Positions 17,816 to 26,674 of a stretch of 64,000 bases of DNA are shown piece by piece (positions within the stretch are counted from its first letter, which is position 1; every line of letters begins with the position of its first letter). The stretch is taken from the NCBI RefSeq assembly GCF_039969785.1, contig NZ_JBDVNC010000005.1, forward strand, positions 248,001 through 312,000, read 5' to 3'. The notes beneath the pieces are model-generated. The model was not told the DNA's origin. It saw only the letters and a program-made list of their open reading frames with translations, and made no database searches. This DNA is from Shimia sp039969785 (lineage in GTDB: Bacteria > Pseudomonadota > Alphaproteobacteria > Rhodobacterales > Rhodobacteraceae). The position numbers and the translations under genes are program-made.

Positions 17816-19325
17816 AACGCTTTCTTTATGGGCACTTGCCCTATCAACATCGTGTTCTGCGCTTTCGGCTCAGGACGCGCCGCTTTCAGCAATTGAATGG
17901 CTGGATACGACACCAACCGTGACGCTGGAAATCGGGTTACCCGCAACAGAACCCGCGGTCAGCCAAGGTGTAGCCACGCCGGCCATTGATGTCAGCACAC
18001 TGGATCAGGAGGGGCGCGACTCGGTTGGATTACTGCCGTCCTCAGTCACAGGCCTGCCTGCAACGCTCTGGTCCAACTCAAATGCAGCACATCTGTCCGA
18101 TTTGGTCACAGACCAACGCCCAGACGTGCTCCCGGCGATGCAAGCGTTGCTTTATACGTTGCTACTGGCCGAATCTAACGCACCAATGGACGCTGGCACT
18201 GCAAATGAATTGTTGAATGCTCGGGTCGACAAGCTGGTGGAAATGGGTGCGCTGGAACAGGCCGCCGCCCTTTTGGAACGCGCCGGGCCGGATACGCCAC
18301 AACTGTTTTCGCGCTGGTTTGACGTCACCTTGCTGATGGGACAGGAAGACGCCGCCTGCGAACGACTTGGCAGCGCACCGCACCTTGCGCCGGGATACGG
18401 CGCGCGTATCTTTTGCATCGCACGCGCAGGCGACTGGCGCGCGGCTGCCCTGACATTGGATACGGCCAAGGCACTCAGCCTGATCAGCGAAGAAATGGAC
18501 GCACTTTTGCTGCGTTTTCTCGATCCTGAACTGTTTGAGGGCGAACCGCTGCTTGTAGCTGCAAGCGATCCTACACCTTTAAAGTTCCGTCTCTATGAAG
18601 CGATTGGCGAAAGTCAGACCACAAGCGCCCTGCCGCGCAGTTACGCCCATGCAGATTTGCGTGAAACGGCGGGGTGGAAGGCGCAACTGGATGCCGCTGA
18701 ACGCCTGGCGCGTACGTCTGCATTGCATGAAAACCGTCTGCTCGGCATCTATACCGAACGTCGCCCTGCGGCCTCTGGTATGATCTGGGATCGGGTGAGC
18801 GCACTTCAGGCATTTGACCATGCCGTCACAGAACGCGATGCGATGGCAGTCGCAGAAACCTTGCCATCCGCTTGGGCGGCCATGCAACAAGTCCATCTGG
18901 AAGTACCATTTGCCCGGCTGTTTGGCGCCAGCCTGCTGACACTGCCACTGCAAGGCGTCACCGCGCGGTTGGCCCGGGATATAGCTTTGTTGTCAGGTGA
19001 TTATGAACGCGCCGCCCATGCGGGACCGCGCGACTTTCTCGCCGGATTGGCGCTGGGCATGCCGCCCCGATTGCCACAGGACCGCACCCACCGCGCCATT
19101 GCTGATGCATGGCACGGCGCTGGCGTACCTCAGGAATTGTCGGCCATGCTGGCCCGCGGGCAATTGGGCGAAGCTATTTTGCGCGCCATGTCCCTAATGG
19201 ATGACGGCGCGGCGGGTGATCTGGGTGCACTGACCGAGGCGCTCGCCACATTTCGCGCCGTCGGATTGGAAGACACCGCCCGGCGCGCAGCGCTTCAGGT
19301 TGCTTTGCTGGACACGCGCGGATGA
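17805..19325 (+). CDS. Exported alpha-helical repeat protein, function unknown
   Basis: A 506-residue protein beginning with a signal peptide (LSLWALALSTSCSALSAQ), then an acidic, Ala/Leu-rich body of helices about 30-40 residues apart. The pattern suggests a TPR-like solenoid, for example MGALEQAAALLERAG, ARAGDWRAAALTLDTAKAL and LLSGDYERAAHAG. No catalytic motif is seen. It starts inside the end of the small membrane-protein gene and its stop overlaps the xerD start (ATGA). A scaffold or envelope role is plausible but not shown. Confidence 0.75.
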   Translation: MANKTLSLWALALSTSCSALSAQDAPLSAIEWLDTTPTVTLEIGLPATEPAVSQGVATPAIDVSTLDQEGRDSVGLLPSSVTGLPATLWSNSNAAHLSDLVTDQRPDVLPAMQALLYTLLLAESNAPMDAGTANELLNARVDKLVEMGALEQAAALLERAGPDTPQLFSRWFDVTLLMGQEDAACERLGSAPHLAPGYGARIFCIARAGDWRAAALTLDTAKALSLISEEMDALLLRFLDPELFEGEPLLVAASDPTPLKFRLYEAIGESQTTSALPRSYAHADLRETAGWKAQLDAAERLARTSALHENRLLGIYTERRPAASGMIWDRVSALQAFDHAVTERDAMAVAETLPSAWAAMQQVHLEVPFARLFGASLLTLPLQGVTARLARDIALLSGDYERAAHAGPRDFLAGLALGMPPRLPQDRTHRAIADAWHGAGVPQELSAMLARGQLGEAILRAMSLMDDGAAGDLGALTEALATFRAVGLEDTARRAALQVALLDTRG

Positions 19326-20305
19326 CCAAAATGGACAATCTGCACTGGATTTCCACATTTCTCGATGCACAGGCGGCAGAACTGGGTGCAGCGCAAAACA
19401 CCCAATTAGCCTATGCGCGGGATTTACGCATATTCTCTGATTGGGTCGATCGCCAAAAGCTGGATTTCGCAGCCATCCAACGGACCGATATCGAAAATTT
19501 CCTTGTCGCTTGTGATGCCGAAGGGCTGTCACCGGCCACCCGCGCACGGCGGCTTTCTGCCATTAAACAGCTTTATCGCTTTGCTTTTGAAGAAAGCTGG
19601 CGCAGCGACAATCCTGCCATTCAGATCAAAGGTCCCGGACGCAGCAAACGCCTGCCCAAGACATTAGAAGTGATCGAGGTCGATCGTCTTCTCAACGCGG
19701 CCCGCACCACCGGACGCACTCAGGCGGATCGATTGCGCAATACCTGTCTGATGGAATTGCTTTATGCCACCGGCATGCGGGTGACAGAACTGGTCAGCCT
19801 GCCGGTATCCGCGGCGCGCGGCGATCCGCGCATGTTATTGGTAATGGGCAAAGGCTCTAAGGAACGCATGGTGCCACTGTCGCCTCCGGCACGAACAGCG
19901 CTTGCAGTCTGGTTGAAAACTCGCGATGCGGCCGAAGACGAAGCCCGCACCAAAGGAAAACCAGCATCCCGGTTCCTGTTCCCCTCGCGCGGCAAGGCAG
20001 GTCATCTGACCCGGCATCGGTTTTATCTGCTGATCAAAGAACTTGCTGTGTCAAGCGGCGTGGCACCCGACAAGGTTACGCCTCACACTTTGCGCCACGC
20101 CTTTGCGACCCATCTTTTGGCCAATGGCGCCGATCTGCGCGCCATCCAAATGCTATTGGGCCATGCGGATGTGGCCACCACGGAAATCTACACGCATGTT
20201 CTGGATGAACGTCTGCGCGAACTGGTACTGGAAAATCACCCGCTGGCCCGCGACAGAGAAGCCAAACGCAGCGACGGCGGCAACACATCCTCTGACGGCC
20301 AGTAA
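19322..20305 (+). CDS. xerD: Tyrosine site-specific recombinase XerD
   Basis: A 327-residue recombinase that with XerC resolves chromosome dimers at dif. The N-terminal SAM-like DNA-binding domain covers about 1-100. The catalytic domain carries Arg in ATGMRVTELVSL, Lys in GKGSKERMVPL, HTLRHAFATHLL, the second His in LLGHADVATTEIY and nucleophile Tyr in the same segment. The start overlaps the upstream stop by 4 nt. The last 70 nt overlap the convergent metallophosphoesterase gene and encode a non-conserved polar tail after ENHPLA. Confidence 0.92.
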   Translation: MTKMDNLHWISTFLDAQAAELGAAQNTQLAYARDLRIFSDWVDRQKLDFAAIQRTDIENFLVACDAEGLSPATRARRLSAIKQLYRFAFEESWRSDNPAIQIKGPGRSKRLPKTLEVIEVDRLLNAARTTGRTQADRLRNTCLMELLYATGMRVTELVSLPVSAARGDPRMLLVMGKGSKERMVPLSPPARTALAVWLKTRDAAEDEARTKGKPASRFLFPSRGKAGHLTRHRFYLLIKELAVSSGVAPDKVTPHTLRHAFATHLLANGADLRAIQMLLGHADVATTEIYTHVLDERLRELVLENHPLARDREAKRSDGGNTSSDGQ

Positions 20306-21054
20306 CCGCTCAGCAACGCCTGATCATATCCCCGGATCAACCCCGCCTTTTGCATTTCTGCATAGGCTTTTAGTGCATCATAACTCAAAACGTGAAATTT
20401 CACGCCGGACTCTGACAAAATTGCAAAGCGTGTGCCTTGCGATCCGTCATGCGGCGGCATTCCGATCACGCCGGCGTTCACCCATGTCACGCCGGCCACC
20501 TGACGGACAAACGGAATGCCGCAATGCCCTGCGACAACCATATCTACCGGGCCAACCCGCGCTGTGATGGCGGCGATTTCTTCGACAAACTCAGACTCGG
20601 GCGACACGTCCCACAAAAATCGCGCTATATCCGTTGCGCCCCCATGCACCACCGCCACAGTCCGACCCGCGTGCCGAAACACCACCATCGTAGGCAATGT
20701 CGCCATCCATTGTCGGTCTTGCGCGCCGACTTGCCGGTCCACATGCGCAAACCAACCCACCGACAGCAGGTCACAAGTCGTACCCTCTTCGAAACCACAA
20801 CCGCAATCCATCGCACCCGCCGCCAATTGCGTTTCGCAATTGCCTGCCACTGTCAAAATACCTGCCTCACGGATCGTGGCGACAGTCTCGCGGGGTTGCC
20901 CGCAATAGGCTGTCACGTCGCCTGTGCAAATCATCCGCTGCGCTGGAATTCCGCGTTTAGCGGCCTCTGTCAGCACCGCTTCGGTCGCTTGAAGATTGGA
21001 ATATGGCCCACCAAACAACAACACATCGCCGTGCAACACACCCAAATCCAACAT
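20236..21054 (-). CDS. Metallophosphoesterase-like protein with altered motif I
   Basis: A 272-residue calcineurin-fold protein. ICTGDVTAYCGQP matches motif II and VAGNCETQ motif III, with Cys replacing the usual His of GNHE. VVHGGATD and VAGHCGIPF supply later His ligands, and WVNAGVIGMPPHDG ends the domain. The first motif, normally GDxHGN, reads GGPYSNLQA. Two metal ligands are therefore missing or changed, so activity may be unusual or lost. A Cys pair, DCGCGFEEGTTC, is notable. It is convergent with xerD and shares 70 nt with it. Confidence 0.75.
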   Translation of the reverse strand: MLDLGVLHGDVLLFGGPYSNLQATEAVLTEAAKRGIPAQRMICTGDVTAYCGQPRETVATIREAGILTVAGNCETQLAAGAMDCGCGFEEGTTCDLLSVGWFAHVDRQVGAQDRQWMATLPTMVVFRHAGRTVAVVHGGATDIARFLWDVSPESEFVEEIAAITARVGPVDMVVAGHCGIPFVRQVAGVTWVNAGVIGMPPHDGSQGTRFAILSESGVKFHVLSYDALKAYAEMQKAGLIRGYDQALLSGYWPSEDVLPPSLRLASLSRASG

Positions 21055-21121
21055 GGCTTACCCCTTGATTGCCGCAGCATCGCGCCCCATAACCCAATCA
21101 GATAAAAGGACATGTTGCGCG

Positions 21122-22429
21122 ATGGAAGTCACAACTGAGGCATTAGACGGCACTTTCTGGGTCACCGCAGGCACGATCGTCGCCTTGTTGGTCTTGTCTG
21201 CTTTCTTTTCCGGAAGCGAAACCGCGCTGACCGCTGCATCGCGCGGCAAACTGCGCGCGCAGGCTGACAAAGGAAATCGGGGCGCACAACGCGCGCTGGA
21301 CATCACCGAAGACAATGAACGTCTGATCGGGTCCGTGCTGTTGGGCAACAATCTGGTCAATATCCTTGCCACCTCGCTCGCCACCGCATTGTTTACACAA
21401 GCGTTCGGGGAAAGCGGTGTGGCGCTGGCAACTTTGGTCATGACCCTACTGGTGCTGATCTTTGCCGAGGTGCTGCCAAAAACTTATGCCATCACCGCCC
21501 CGGAAGACGCGGCTTCGCTAGTGTCCGCCCCGATACGCATCATTGTTCAGGTGTTTGCCCCTATCGTATCTGCCGTGCGTCTTCTGGTGCGCGGCGTGCT
21601 TGGCATCTTTGGCGTCCAGACCGACCCCGACAGCCAGATATTGGCAATGCGAGAAGAGATCGCCGGAGCCATCCAACTGGGCCATTCCGAAGGTATTGTC
21701 GAAAAGGAAGACCGCGACCGTATTCTTGGCGCGCTGGACCTTGGCGACCGCACTGTCGAAGAAATCATGCTGCATCGCTCGGGCATTGAAATGATTGATG
21801 CCGATTCCGATCCTGCCGACGTGCTGGCCCAATGTCTGGAAAGCAACCACACTCGCCTGCCCGTCTTTAAGGACGAGCCGGAAAATATCATGGGCGTCGT
21901 GCACGCCAAAGACCTGCTGCGTTCCATGCACCGCCAATTGACCGCCGACGAAGGCAATCTGGCCGACCTCGCCAATTTTGATATTACCAAAGTGGCCAAG
22001 AAACCCTATTTCGTGCCTGAAACCACATCGCTCGACGATCAGATGCGCCAGTTCCTGCGCCGCCGGTCTCATTTTGCGCTGGTGGTGGACGAATACGGCT
22101 CTTTGCAGGGGCTTATCACGCTCGAAGATATCCTCGAAGAGATCGTTGGTGAAATTACCGATGAGTTTGACCCTGATGCGGACCACCCAATTCGTAAATC
22201 CGAAGACGGGCAATTTCTGATCGACGGCGCCATGACCATTCGTGACCTGAACCGCGCGACAGACTGGAACCTGCCCGACGAAGAAGCCAACACCATTGCC
22301 GGGCTGGTCATTCACGAAGCCCAGATGATCCCAAGCACGGGTCAGGTATTTTCGTTCCACGGTTTCCGATTTGAAGTTATCGGTCGCAAAGACAACCGGA
22401 TCACCAACCTCAAAATTCGCCCGCTCTAG
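21122..22429 (+). CDS. CNNM/CorC-HlyC family membrane protein with CBS domains
   Basis: A 435-residue inner-membrane protein. A CNNM/DUF21 domain with three to four hydrophobic segments (about 1-190, including SAFFSGSETALTAASRGKL) is followed by paired CBS domains (about 200-330; RLPVFKDEPENIMGVVHAKDLL, VVDEYGSLQGLITLEDILEE). A CorC_HlyC C-terminal domain ends at RITNLKIRPL. Relatives are linked to magnesium or cobalt efflux and resistance; 'hemolysin' in older names is misleading. ATG 21122 starts just before the first hydrophobic segment. It is divergent from the metallophosphoesterase gene. Confidence 0.88.
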   Translation: MEVTTEALDGTFWVTAGTIVALLVLSAFFSGSETALTAASRGKLRAQADKGNRGAQRALDITEDNERLIGSVLLGNNLVNILATSLATALFTQAFGESGVALATLVMTLLVLIFAEVLPKTYAITAPEDAASLVSAPIRIIVQVFAPIVSAVRLLVRGVLGIFGVQTDPDSQILAMREEIAGAIQLGHSEGIVEKEDRDRILGALDLGDRTVEEIMLHRSGIEMIDADSDPADVLAQCLESNHTRLPVFKDEPENIMGVVHAKDLLRSMHRQLTADEGNLADLANFDITKVAKKPYFVPETTSLDDQMRQFLRRRSHFALVVDEYGSLQGLITLEDILEEIVGEITDEFDPDADHPIRKSEDGQFLIDGAMTIRDLNRATDWNLPDEEANTIAGLVIHEAQMIPSTGQVFSFHGFRFEVIGRKDNRITNLKIRPL

Positions 22430-22453
22430 TTATTTAGATCAGGCTGAGCACGA

Positions 22454-22852
22454 TCAGACGCTCTGAGACATGTAGTTGACAATGCAATTGGCCGTTGCCG
22501 TGCTGCAAGCCATTGGAATATCGTACACAATCGCCAACCGCGTCAGCGCTTTGACATCCACGTCATGTGGCATTGGTGACATTGGGTCGATGAAAAAGAA
22601 CAACGCATCCAGCTTATCTTCGCTGATCAGCGCGCCAATCTGCTGATCCCCACCCAGCGGACCGCTTTTAAAGGCGTTCACGGTCAGACCGGGATGATGT
22701 TCTTTGAGCAACCCACCGGTGGTGCCGGTTGCGAAAATATTGGCCGCTTCAAAAAACGCAACATGGCGGCCAACCCAGCTGACAAGTGTCTCTTTGCACG
22801 CATCATGGGCGACCAACGCGATTTGCAACGTTTTTTCAGGCGTTTCGGACAT
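22454..22852 (-). CDS. mgsA: Methylglyoxal synthase
   Basis: A 132-residue enzyme converting dihydroxyacetone phosphate to methylglyoxal and phosphate, a bypass of lower glycolysis under phosphate limitation. Motifs: ALVAHDACKETLVSW, ATGTTGGLL, KSGPLGGDQQIGALI and FFIDPMSPMPHDVDVKAL with the catalytic Asp, followed by the conserved CSTATAN. Length is slightly short of the E. coli enzyme (152). It is divergent from eno, the lower-glycolysis enzyme. Confidence 0.94.
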   Translation of the reverse strand: MSETPEKTLQIALVAHDACKETLVSWVGRHVAFFEAANIFATGTTGGLLKEHHPGLTVNAFKSGPLGGDQQIGALISEDKLDALFFFIDPMSPMPHDVDVKALTRLAIVYDIPMACSTATANCIVNYMSQSV

Positions 22853-23072
22853 GAGAGTATTCCTTTTTCGCGATCAGACGATCCGCTGCGATTTCCGGCA
22901 CTGTATTAATCATGCGCCACAAATTCTCAACCCATTGCTGTACGTAACAAGGCGTCTCTGACCTCAGACGTATATTGGATGTACAAATCACAACGGTCTA
23001 AATTATTCCCCAAAAGGCGTCCAAAGTCGCCTGAGTTGCTCCGGACAATGCCATACCCCACCAATACGACAG

Positions 23073-23084
23073 GTTAGCGCTAAC
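23073..23084. promoter_or_regulatory. LacI-type operator palindrome upstream of eno
   Basis: GTTAGC-GCTAAC is a perfect 12-bp palindrome with a central CG step, the hallmark of LacI-family operators. It lies 74 nt before the eno start and just upstream of a candidate promoter. Central-carbon LacI regulators of alphaproteobacteria (CceR in Rhodobacter, PckR in Sinorhizobium) are reported to bind sites of this kind near glycolytic and gluconeogenic genes. The regulator itself is not in the window. Confidence 0.6.
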
Positions 23085-23092
23085 GAGGACGG

Positions 23093-23120
23093 TTTACTTT
23101 TGGGCAACCCCTGCTATAGC
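23093..23120 (+). promoter_or_regulatory. Candidate sigma-70 promoter of eno
   Basis: TTTACT at 23093-23098 and TATAGC at 23115-23120 are separated by 16 nt. The -35 end begins 8 nt after the LacI-type palindrome, so a bound regulator would sit directly upstream of the polymerase. The assignment rests on matches only. Confidence 0.4.
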
Positions 23121-23157
23121 TCAGCGCAACTTTTCTGCCATTCCGAGGACCTCCCCC

Positions 23158-24435
23158 ATGAGCACAATCATTGATATCCACGCACGCGAAATTCTCGACA
23201 GCCGCGGCAACCCAACCGTCGAAGTTGACGTCGTTCTGGAAGACGGCACCCTTGGACGTGCGGCCGTACCTTCAGGCGCCTCGACCGGTGCACATGAGGC
23301 CGTAGAAAAACGTGATGGCGACAAAGGCCGGTACTTGGGCAAAGGTGTTCTGGAAGCGGTTGCAGCAGTAAACGGTGAAATCGCCGAAGCGCTGGTGGGC
23401 ATGGATGTGACTGAACAGGTTGCCATCGACACAGCCATGATCGAACTCGACGGCACCCCAAACAAGGCCCGTCTGGGCGCCAACGCCATTCTGGGCGTTT
23501 CACTTGCCGCAGCCAAAGCCGCTGCTGATTTCACCGCACAACCGCTGTTCCGCTACGTTGGCGGCACGTCGGCCCGTGTTCTGCCCGTGCCAATGATGAA
23601 CATCATCAATGGCGGCGAACATGCCGATAACCCAATCGACATTCAGGAATTCATGATCATGCCAGTTTCTGCGGACAACATCCGCGAAGCCGTACGCATG
23701 GGCGCCGAAGTGTTCCACACCCTGAAAAAAGAACTCTCCGCCGCAGGCCACAACACCGGCATCGGCGACGAAGGTGGCTTTGCCCCGAACCTCGCCAGCA
23801 CCCGCGTTGCTCTGGACTTCATCCAGACAGCCGTTGAAAAAGCCGGGTACAAACTGGGCGAAGACATCTACCTCGCACTCGATTGCGCCTCGTCCGAGTA
23901 TTACAAAGACGGCAAATACGAGATGAAGGGTGAAGGCGCTTCGCTTTCATCCGAGGAAAACGCACAATATCTGGCGGATCTCTGCGCTGATTACCCGATT
24001 ATTTCTATCGAAGACGGCATGGACGAAGACGATTGGGAAGGCTGGAAAATGCTGACCGACAAAATCGGCGACAAGGTTCAGCTGGTCGGTGACGATCTGT
24101 TTGTAACCAACCCAACCCGTCTGGCTGATGGCATCGCCCAAGGCGTCGCCAACTCGATGCTGGTCAAAGTGAACCAAATCGGCTCGCTCACAGAAACGCT
24201 CAAGGCTGTCGATATGGCCCACCGCGCGCGCTATACCAACGTGATGAGCCACCGTTCAGGTGAAACCGAAGACGCCACAATTGCGGACCTTGCAGTGGCC
24301 ACCAATTGCGGCCAGATCAAAACCGGCTCGCTGTCACGATCGGACCGTTTGGCCAAATACAACCAACTGATCCGTATCGAAGAGCTGCTGGGTGAAACGG
24401 CTGAATATGCCGGCCGTTCGATCCTGAAAGCCTAA
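23158..24435 (+). CDS. eno: Enolase
   Basis: A 425-residue glycolytic enzyme interconverting 2-phosphoglycerate and phosphoenolpyruvate, magnesium dependent. Motifs: AREILDSRGNPTVEVDV at the start, SGASTGAHEAVE, NGGEHADN, GDEGGFAPN, SIEDGMDEDDW, the signature LVKVNQIGSLTETL, and SHRSGETED, which together cover substrate and metal ligands. A GAGGAC-type ribosome site precedes the ATG. It is monocistronic, with a LacI-type operator upstream, so it is probably controlled by carbon source. Confidence 0.98.
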   Translation: MSTIIDIHAREILDSRGNPTVEVDVVLEDGTLGRAAVPSGASTGAHEAVEKRDGDKGRYLGKGVLEAVAAVNGEIAEALVGMDVTEQVAIDTAMIELDGTPNKARLGANAILGVSLAAAKAAADFTAQPLFRYVGGTSARVLPVPMMNIINGGEHADNPIDIQEFMIMPVSADNIREAVRMGAEVFHTLKKELSAAGHNTGIGDEGGFAPNLASTRVALDFIQTAVEKAGYKLGEDIYLALDCASSEYYKDGKYEMKGEGASLSSEENAQYLADLCADYPIISIEDGMDEDDWEGWKMLTDKIGDKVQLVGDDLFVTNPTRLADGIAQGVANSMLVKVNQIGSLTETLKAVDMAHRARYTNVMSHRSGETEDATIADLAVATNCGQIKTGSLSRSDRLAKYNQLIRIEELLGETAEYAGRSILKA

Positions 24436-24528
24436 ATTACATGCGGCGGGGCGCAGGCTTCGCCGCAAACCACTTCAAATGGCGACGTGACGCACGCGCC
24501 GGACCTGTTGCAACAGACCCTAAACCAT

Positions 24529-24783
24529 TCAACTCGCGCGATCTTTTCTTATTTCGGCGTATTCCTCAGATTCATAAAATGCGCGCGCCTGTGCAATCGT
24601 GTCAAATGCCGCAACCAGCGCTTCACCTGTATCGCTGCGATCAGCGCCTTCCCGGTGAACTCTAAGGTTCTCCATGATCTCTCCGTTAAAACCTGACAGC
24701 ACTTCCTGGGAAGCTTCGCGGAAAACTAAGAATTCGCGGCTGTCCGCTTGTCTGGGGCGTGCCACAAAATACGCAATCGTCAT
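24529..24783 (-). CDS. Small DUF1330-like protein
   Basis: An 84-residue protein beginning MTIAYFVARPRQ and ending in AFDTIAQARAFYESEEYAE. This last stretch is the family's characteristic F.s...A.aFY.S.EY segment. DUF1330 proteins are small alpha/beta-barrel dimers related to ABM monooxygenases, without known function. It is shorter than the usual 95 or so residues. It is convergent with eno and divergent from the cupin gene. Assignment is by motif only. Confidence 0.6.
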   Translation of the reverse strand: MTIAYFVARPRQADSREFLVFREASQEVLSGFNGEIMENLRVHREGADRSDTGEALVAAFDTIAQARAFYESEEYAEIRKDRAS

Positions 24784-24903
24784 ATCAAACCCTTCAAAAA
24801 TAATGCCGCCATGTTACACCATGTAAGAAAAGTTATCACTCAACCGACGCGGGCTTTGGCCCATTGCCAAGCCGCGAACCATTTCCCAACTGAAAACAGC
24901 GCC

Positions 24904-25335
24904 ATGACAGCTCAAGACATCATCAAGAAACTGAACCTGCAACCACACCCCGAAGGCGGCCACTACCGTCAGACGTGGATCGAATCAGCAACATGTGATG
25001 CGCGCCCGGCCGGAACAGCGATCTATTTCTTACTGGCCCGGGGCGAACGCTCGCACTGGCACAAGGTCGACGCCACAGAAATCTGGCATTTCTACGCGGG
25101 CGCGCCGTTAAAGCTGTCGGTGGCAGAAACCGACGCCGGACCGGCCTTTGATAAGGTACTGGGCCCCGATCTCGCCTCTGACCATTTCCCACAGGTGATT
25201 ATCCCGAAACACCACTGGCAATCGGCTGAATCCACAGGCGATTGGACGCTGGCAGGTTGTACTGTTTCCCCTGCGTTTCAATTCGAAGGGTTCACACTTG
25301 CCGATCCCGGCTTCAATATTCCGCCCCACAGCTGA
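24904..25335 (+). CDS. Cupin superfamily (cupin_5 / DUF985) protein
   Basis: A 143-residue single-domain cupin. The N-terminal LNLQPHPEGGHYRQTW is the family signature, followed by TAIYFLLARGERSHWHKVDATEIWH with the metal-binding histidines, and HHWQSAESTGDWTLAGCTVSP. Relatives are small beta-barrel proteins of unknown reaction. The ATG at 24904 starts right before the domain; longer in-frame starts run into the divergent promoter region. No partner gene is obvious. Confidence 0.85.
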   Translation: MTAQDIIKKLNLQPHPEGGHYRQTWIESATCDARPAGTAIYFLLARGERSHWHKVDATEIWHFYAGAPLKLSVAETDAGPAFDKVLGPDLASDHFPQVIIPKHHWQSAESTGDWTLAGCTVSPAFQFEGFTLADPGFNIPPHS

Positions 25336-25415
25336 AACAAAACACCGTAATATCTGCTCCGCGTCACCCGCACACGCGCGTTGCCTGATCGCCCGCCCAA
25401 AAAAAAGGTTTCTCT

Positions 25416-25486
25416 GCGATTGGCCCCGCGCCCCAATCGCTTTGCCCTTGTGGCAAAGCACCCAATGCGTGGGCGCTTGCGCCCAC
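25416..25486. other. Cluster of three hairpins between convergent genes
   Basis: Three perfect stems follow one another: GCGATTGG/CCAATCGC (25416-25440), GCTTTGCC/GGCAAAGC (25439-25459) and GTGGGCG/CGCCCAC (25469-25486). A run of eight A lies at 25399-25406, which is a T-run on the minus strand downstream of anmK. At least one stem probably ends transcription of anmK; the others may be part of a dispersed element. Confidence 0.5.
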
Positions 25487-25495
25487 TCCGCTGGA

Positions 25496-26611
25496 TTACG
25501 ACGCATCCTCTGGTTGGCTGACCGTTCCGCCTCCCACACATGCCTGAACGCCCGTTGTCGACGGGCACGACGTTGCCATACCGCGCGCAACGCGCACGGC
25601 CAGATAGGCAAACGCCTGCGCTTCCAACATATCGCCATCCAACCCAACCGCTTCTACCGGCTCCACCGGGCACTCCAGCGAAACGGTCAACATCTGCATC
25701 AAGACCGGATTGTGCCGACCACCGCCCGTGACCAGAATACGCTCAGGAGCGACCGGACAATGCCCCAACCCCTGCGCCACTGACGCGGCACACATCGCAG
25801 TCAAAGTCGCCGCTGCATCTTCGTCACCAAGCTCTCGCACCAGCTCGATCATTTCCGAAAAATCATTTCTATCAAGCGACTTAGGAGGTATCCTCCCAAA
25901 ATACGCCTCCGCCAAAAACAGCTCCAACGCCCCCGTCGCAACACGACCCTGCGCGGCTATCAAGCCATCTTTGTCAAATGCCACACCACGACGCTGGCGC
26001 AACAGATCGTTTAACGGCGCATTTGCGGGACCAGTATCAAAGGCTAGCAATGCGCCCTCTTCTTCCGGCGAAGTTTTTGACGGATCAACCCATGTCAGAT
26101 TGCCAACGCCGCCAAGATTCAAAAACGCCACCGGCTCTGTCGCCCCCATCCACTTGGCGCAAGCAAAATGAAAAAACGGTGCCAACGGCGCACCTTCTCC
26201 CCCCAATGCCACGTCTGCCGAACGGAAATCCCACACCACCGGCACCCCCAGTGCCTCGGCAAGCGCCTGACCATCGCCCACCTGGCAGGTCCCGCGCCCA
26301 TGCGGTTCATGCGCCAGTGTCTGGCCGTGAAACCCAACCAGTTCAACCGATTCAAATCCTCTCAAAGCATCCCGATGCGCCGTCTCAACGATATGCGCTG
26401 CGGCTTTAGCGGGCGCACCATTCCAATGTCCCAAACCCGCGGTCAAAACGGCCTGTTCCTCTTGCGAATACGCCCGGTACACCGATGGGCCAAACCCAAA
26501 AATCTCCTTGCCGTCGGTCTCAATCACAGCTGCGTCGACACCGTCCAGCGACGTCCCTGACATGGCACCCAATGCCCGAACAACTGTTCCTGCCTGTCTG
26601 GCCTTCAACAT
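25496..26611 (-). CDS. anmK: Anhydro-N-acetylmuramic acid kinase
   Basis: A 371-residue sugar kinase that hydrolyses and phosphorylates 1,6-anhydro-MurNAc to MurNAc-6-phosphate in cell-wall recycling. Motifs: GAMSGTSLDGVDAAV at the phosphate-binding start, GFHGQTLAHEP, QVGDGQALAEALGVPVVWDFRSADVALGGEGAPL, NLGGVGNLTW and VTGGGRHNPVLM. It is divergent from tyrS, as in many Rhodobacterales, with a 63-nt gap. NagZ (40546-41529) and a lytic transglycosylase in the window supply the pathway context. Confidence 0.94.
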   Translation of the reverse strand: MLKARQAGTVVRALGAMSGTSLDGVDAAVIETDGKEIFGFGPSVYRAYSQEEQAVLTAGLGHWNGAPAKAAAHIVETAHRDALRGFESVELVGFHGQTLAHEPHGRGTCQVGDGQALAEALGVPVVWDFRSADVALGGEGAPLAPFFHFACAKWMGATEPVAFLNLGGVGNLTWVDPSKTSPEEEGALLAFDTGPANAPLNDLLRQRRGVAFDKDGLIAAQGRVATGALELFLAEAYFGRIPPKSLDRNDFSEMIELVRELGDEDAAATLTAMCAASVAQGLGHCPVAPERILVTGGGRHNPVLMQMLTVSLECPVEPVEAVGLDGDMLEAQAFAYLAVRVARGMATSCPSTTGVQACVGGGTVSQPEDAS

Positions 26612-26674
26612 GGCCTTTTCCTTCTGCCCATCCGCGCCTATACACGGCTGCGCAAATACTACGGGACACAGACC

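Larger units (their letters stand above)
22853..23157. other. 305-nt mgsA-eno divergent intergenic region
   Basis: There is no open frame of interest. The region holds divergent promoters. On the eno side there is a 12-bp palindrome (23073-23084) and a candidate promoter (23093-23120), listed separately. The mgsA-proximal half shows nothing I can name. Confidence 0.5.

Noticed and set aside
24442..24469. GC-rich inverted repeat after eno as intrinsic terminator
   Set aside because: The stem is imperfect and no T-run follows.
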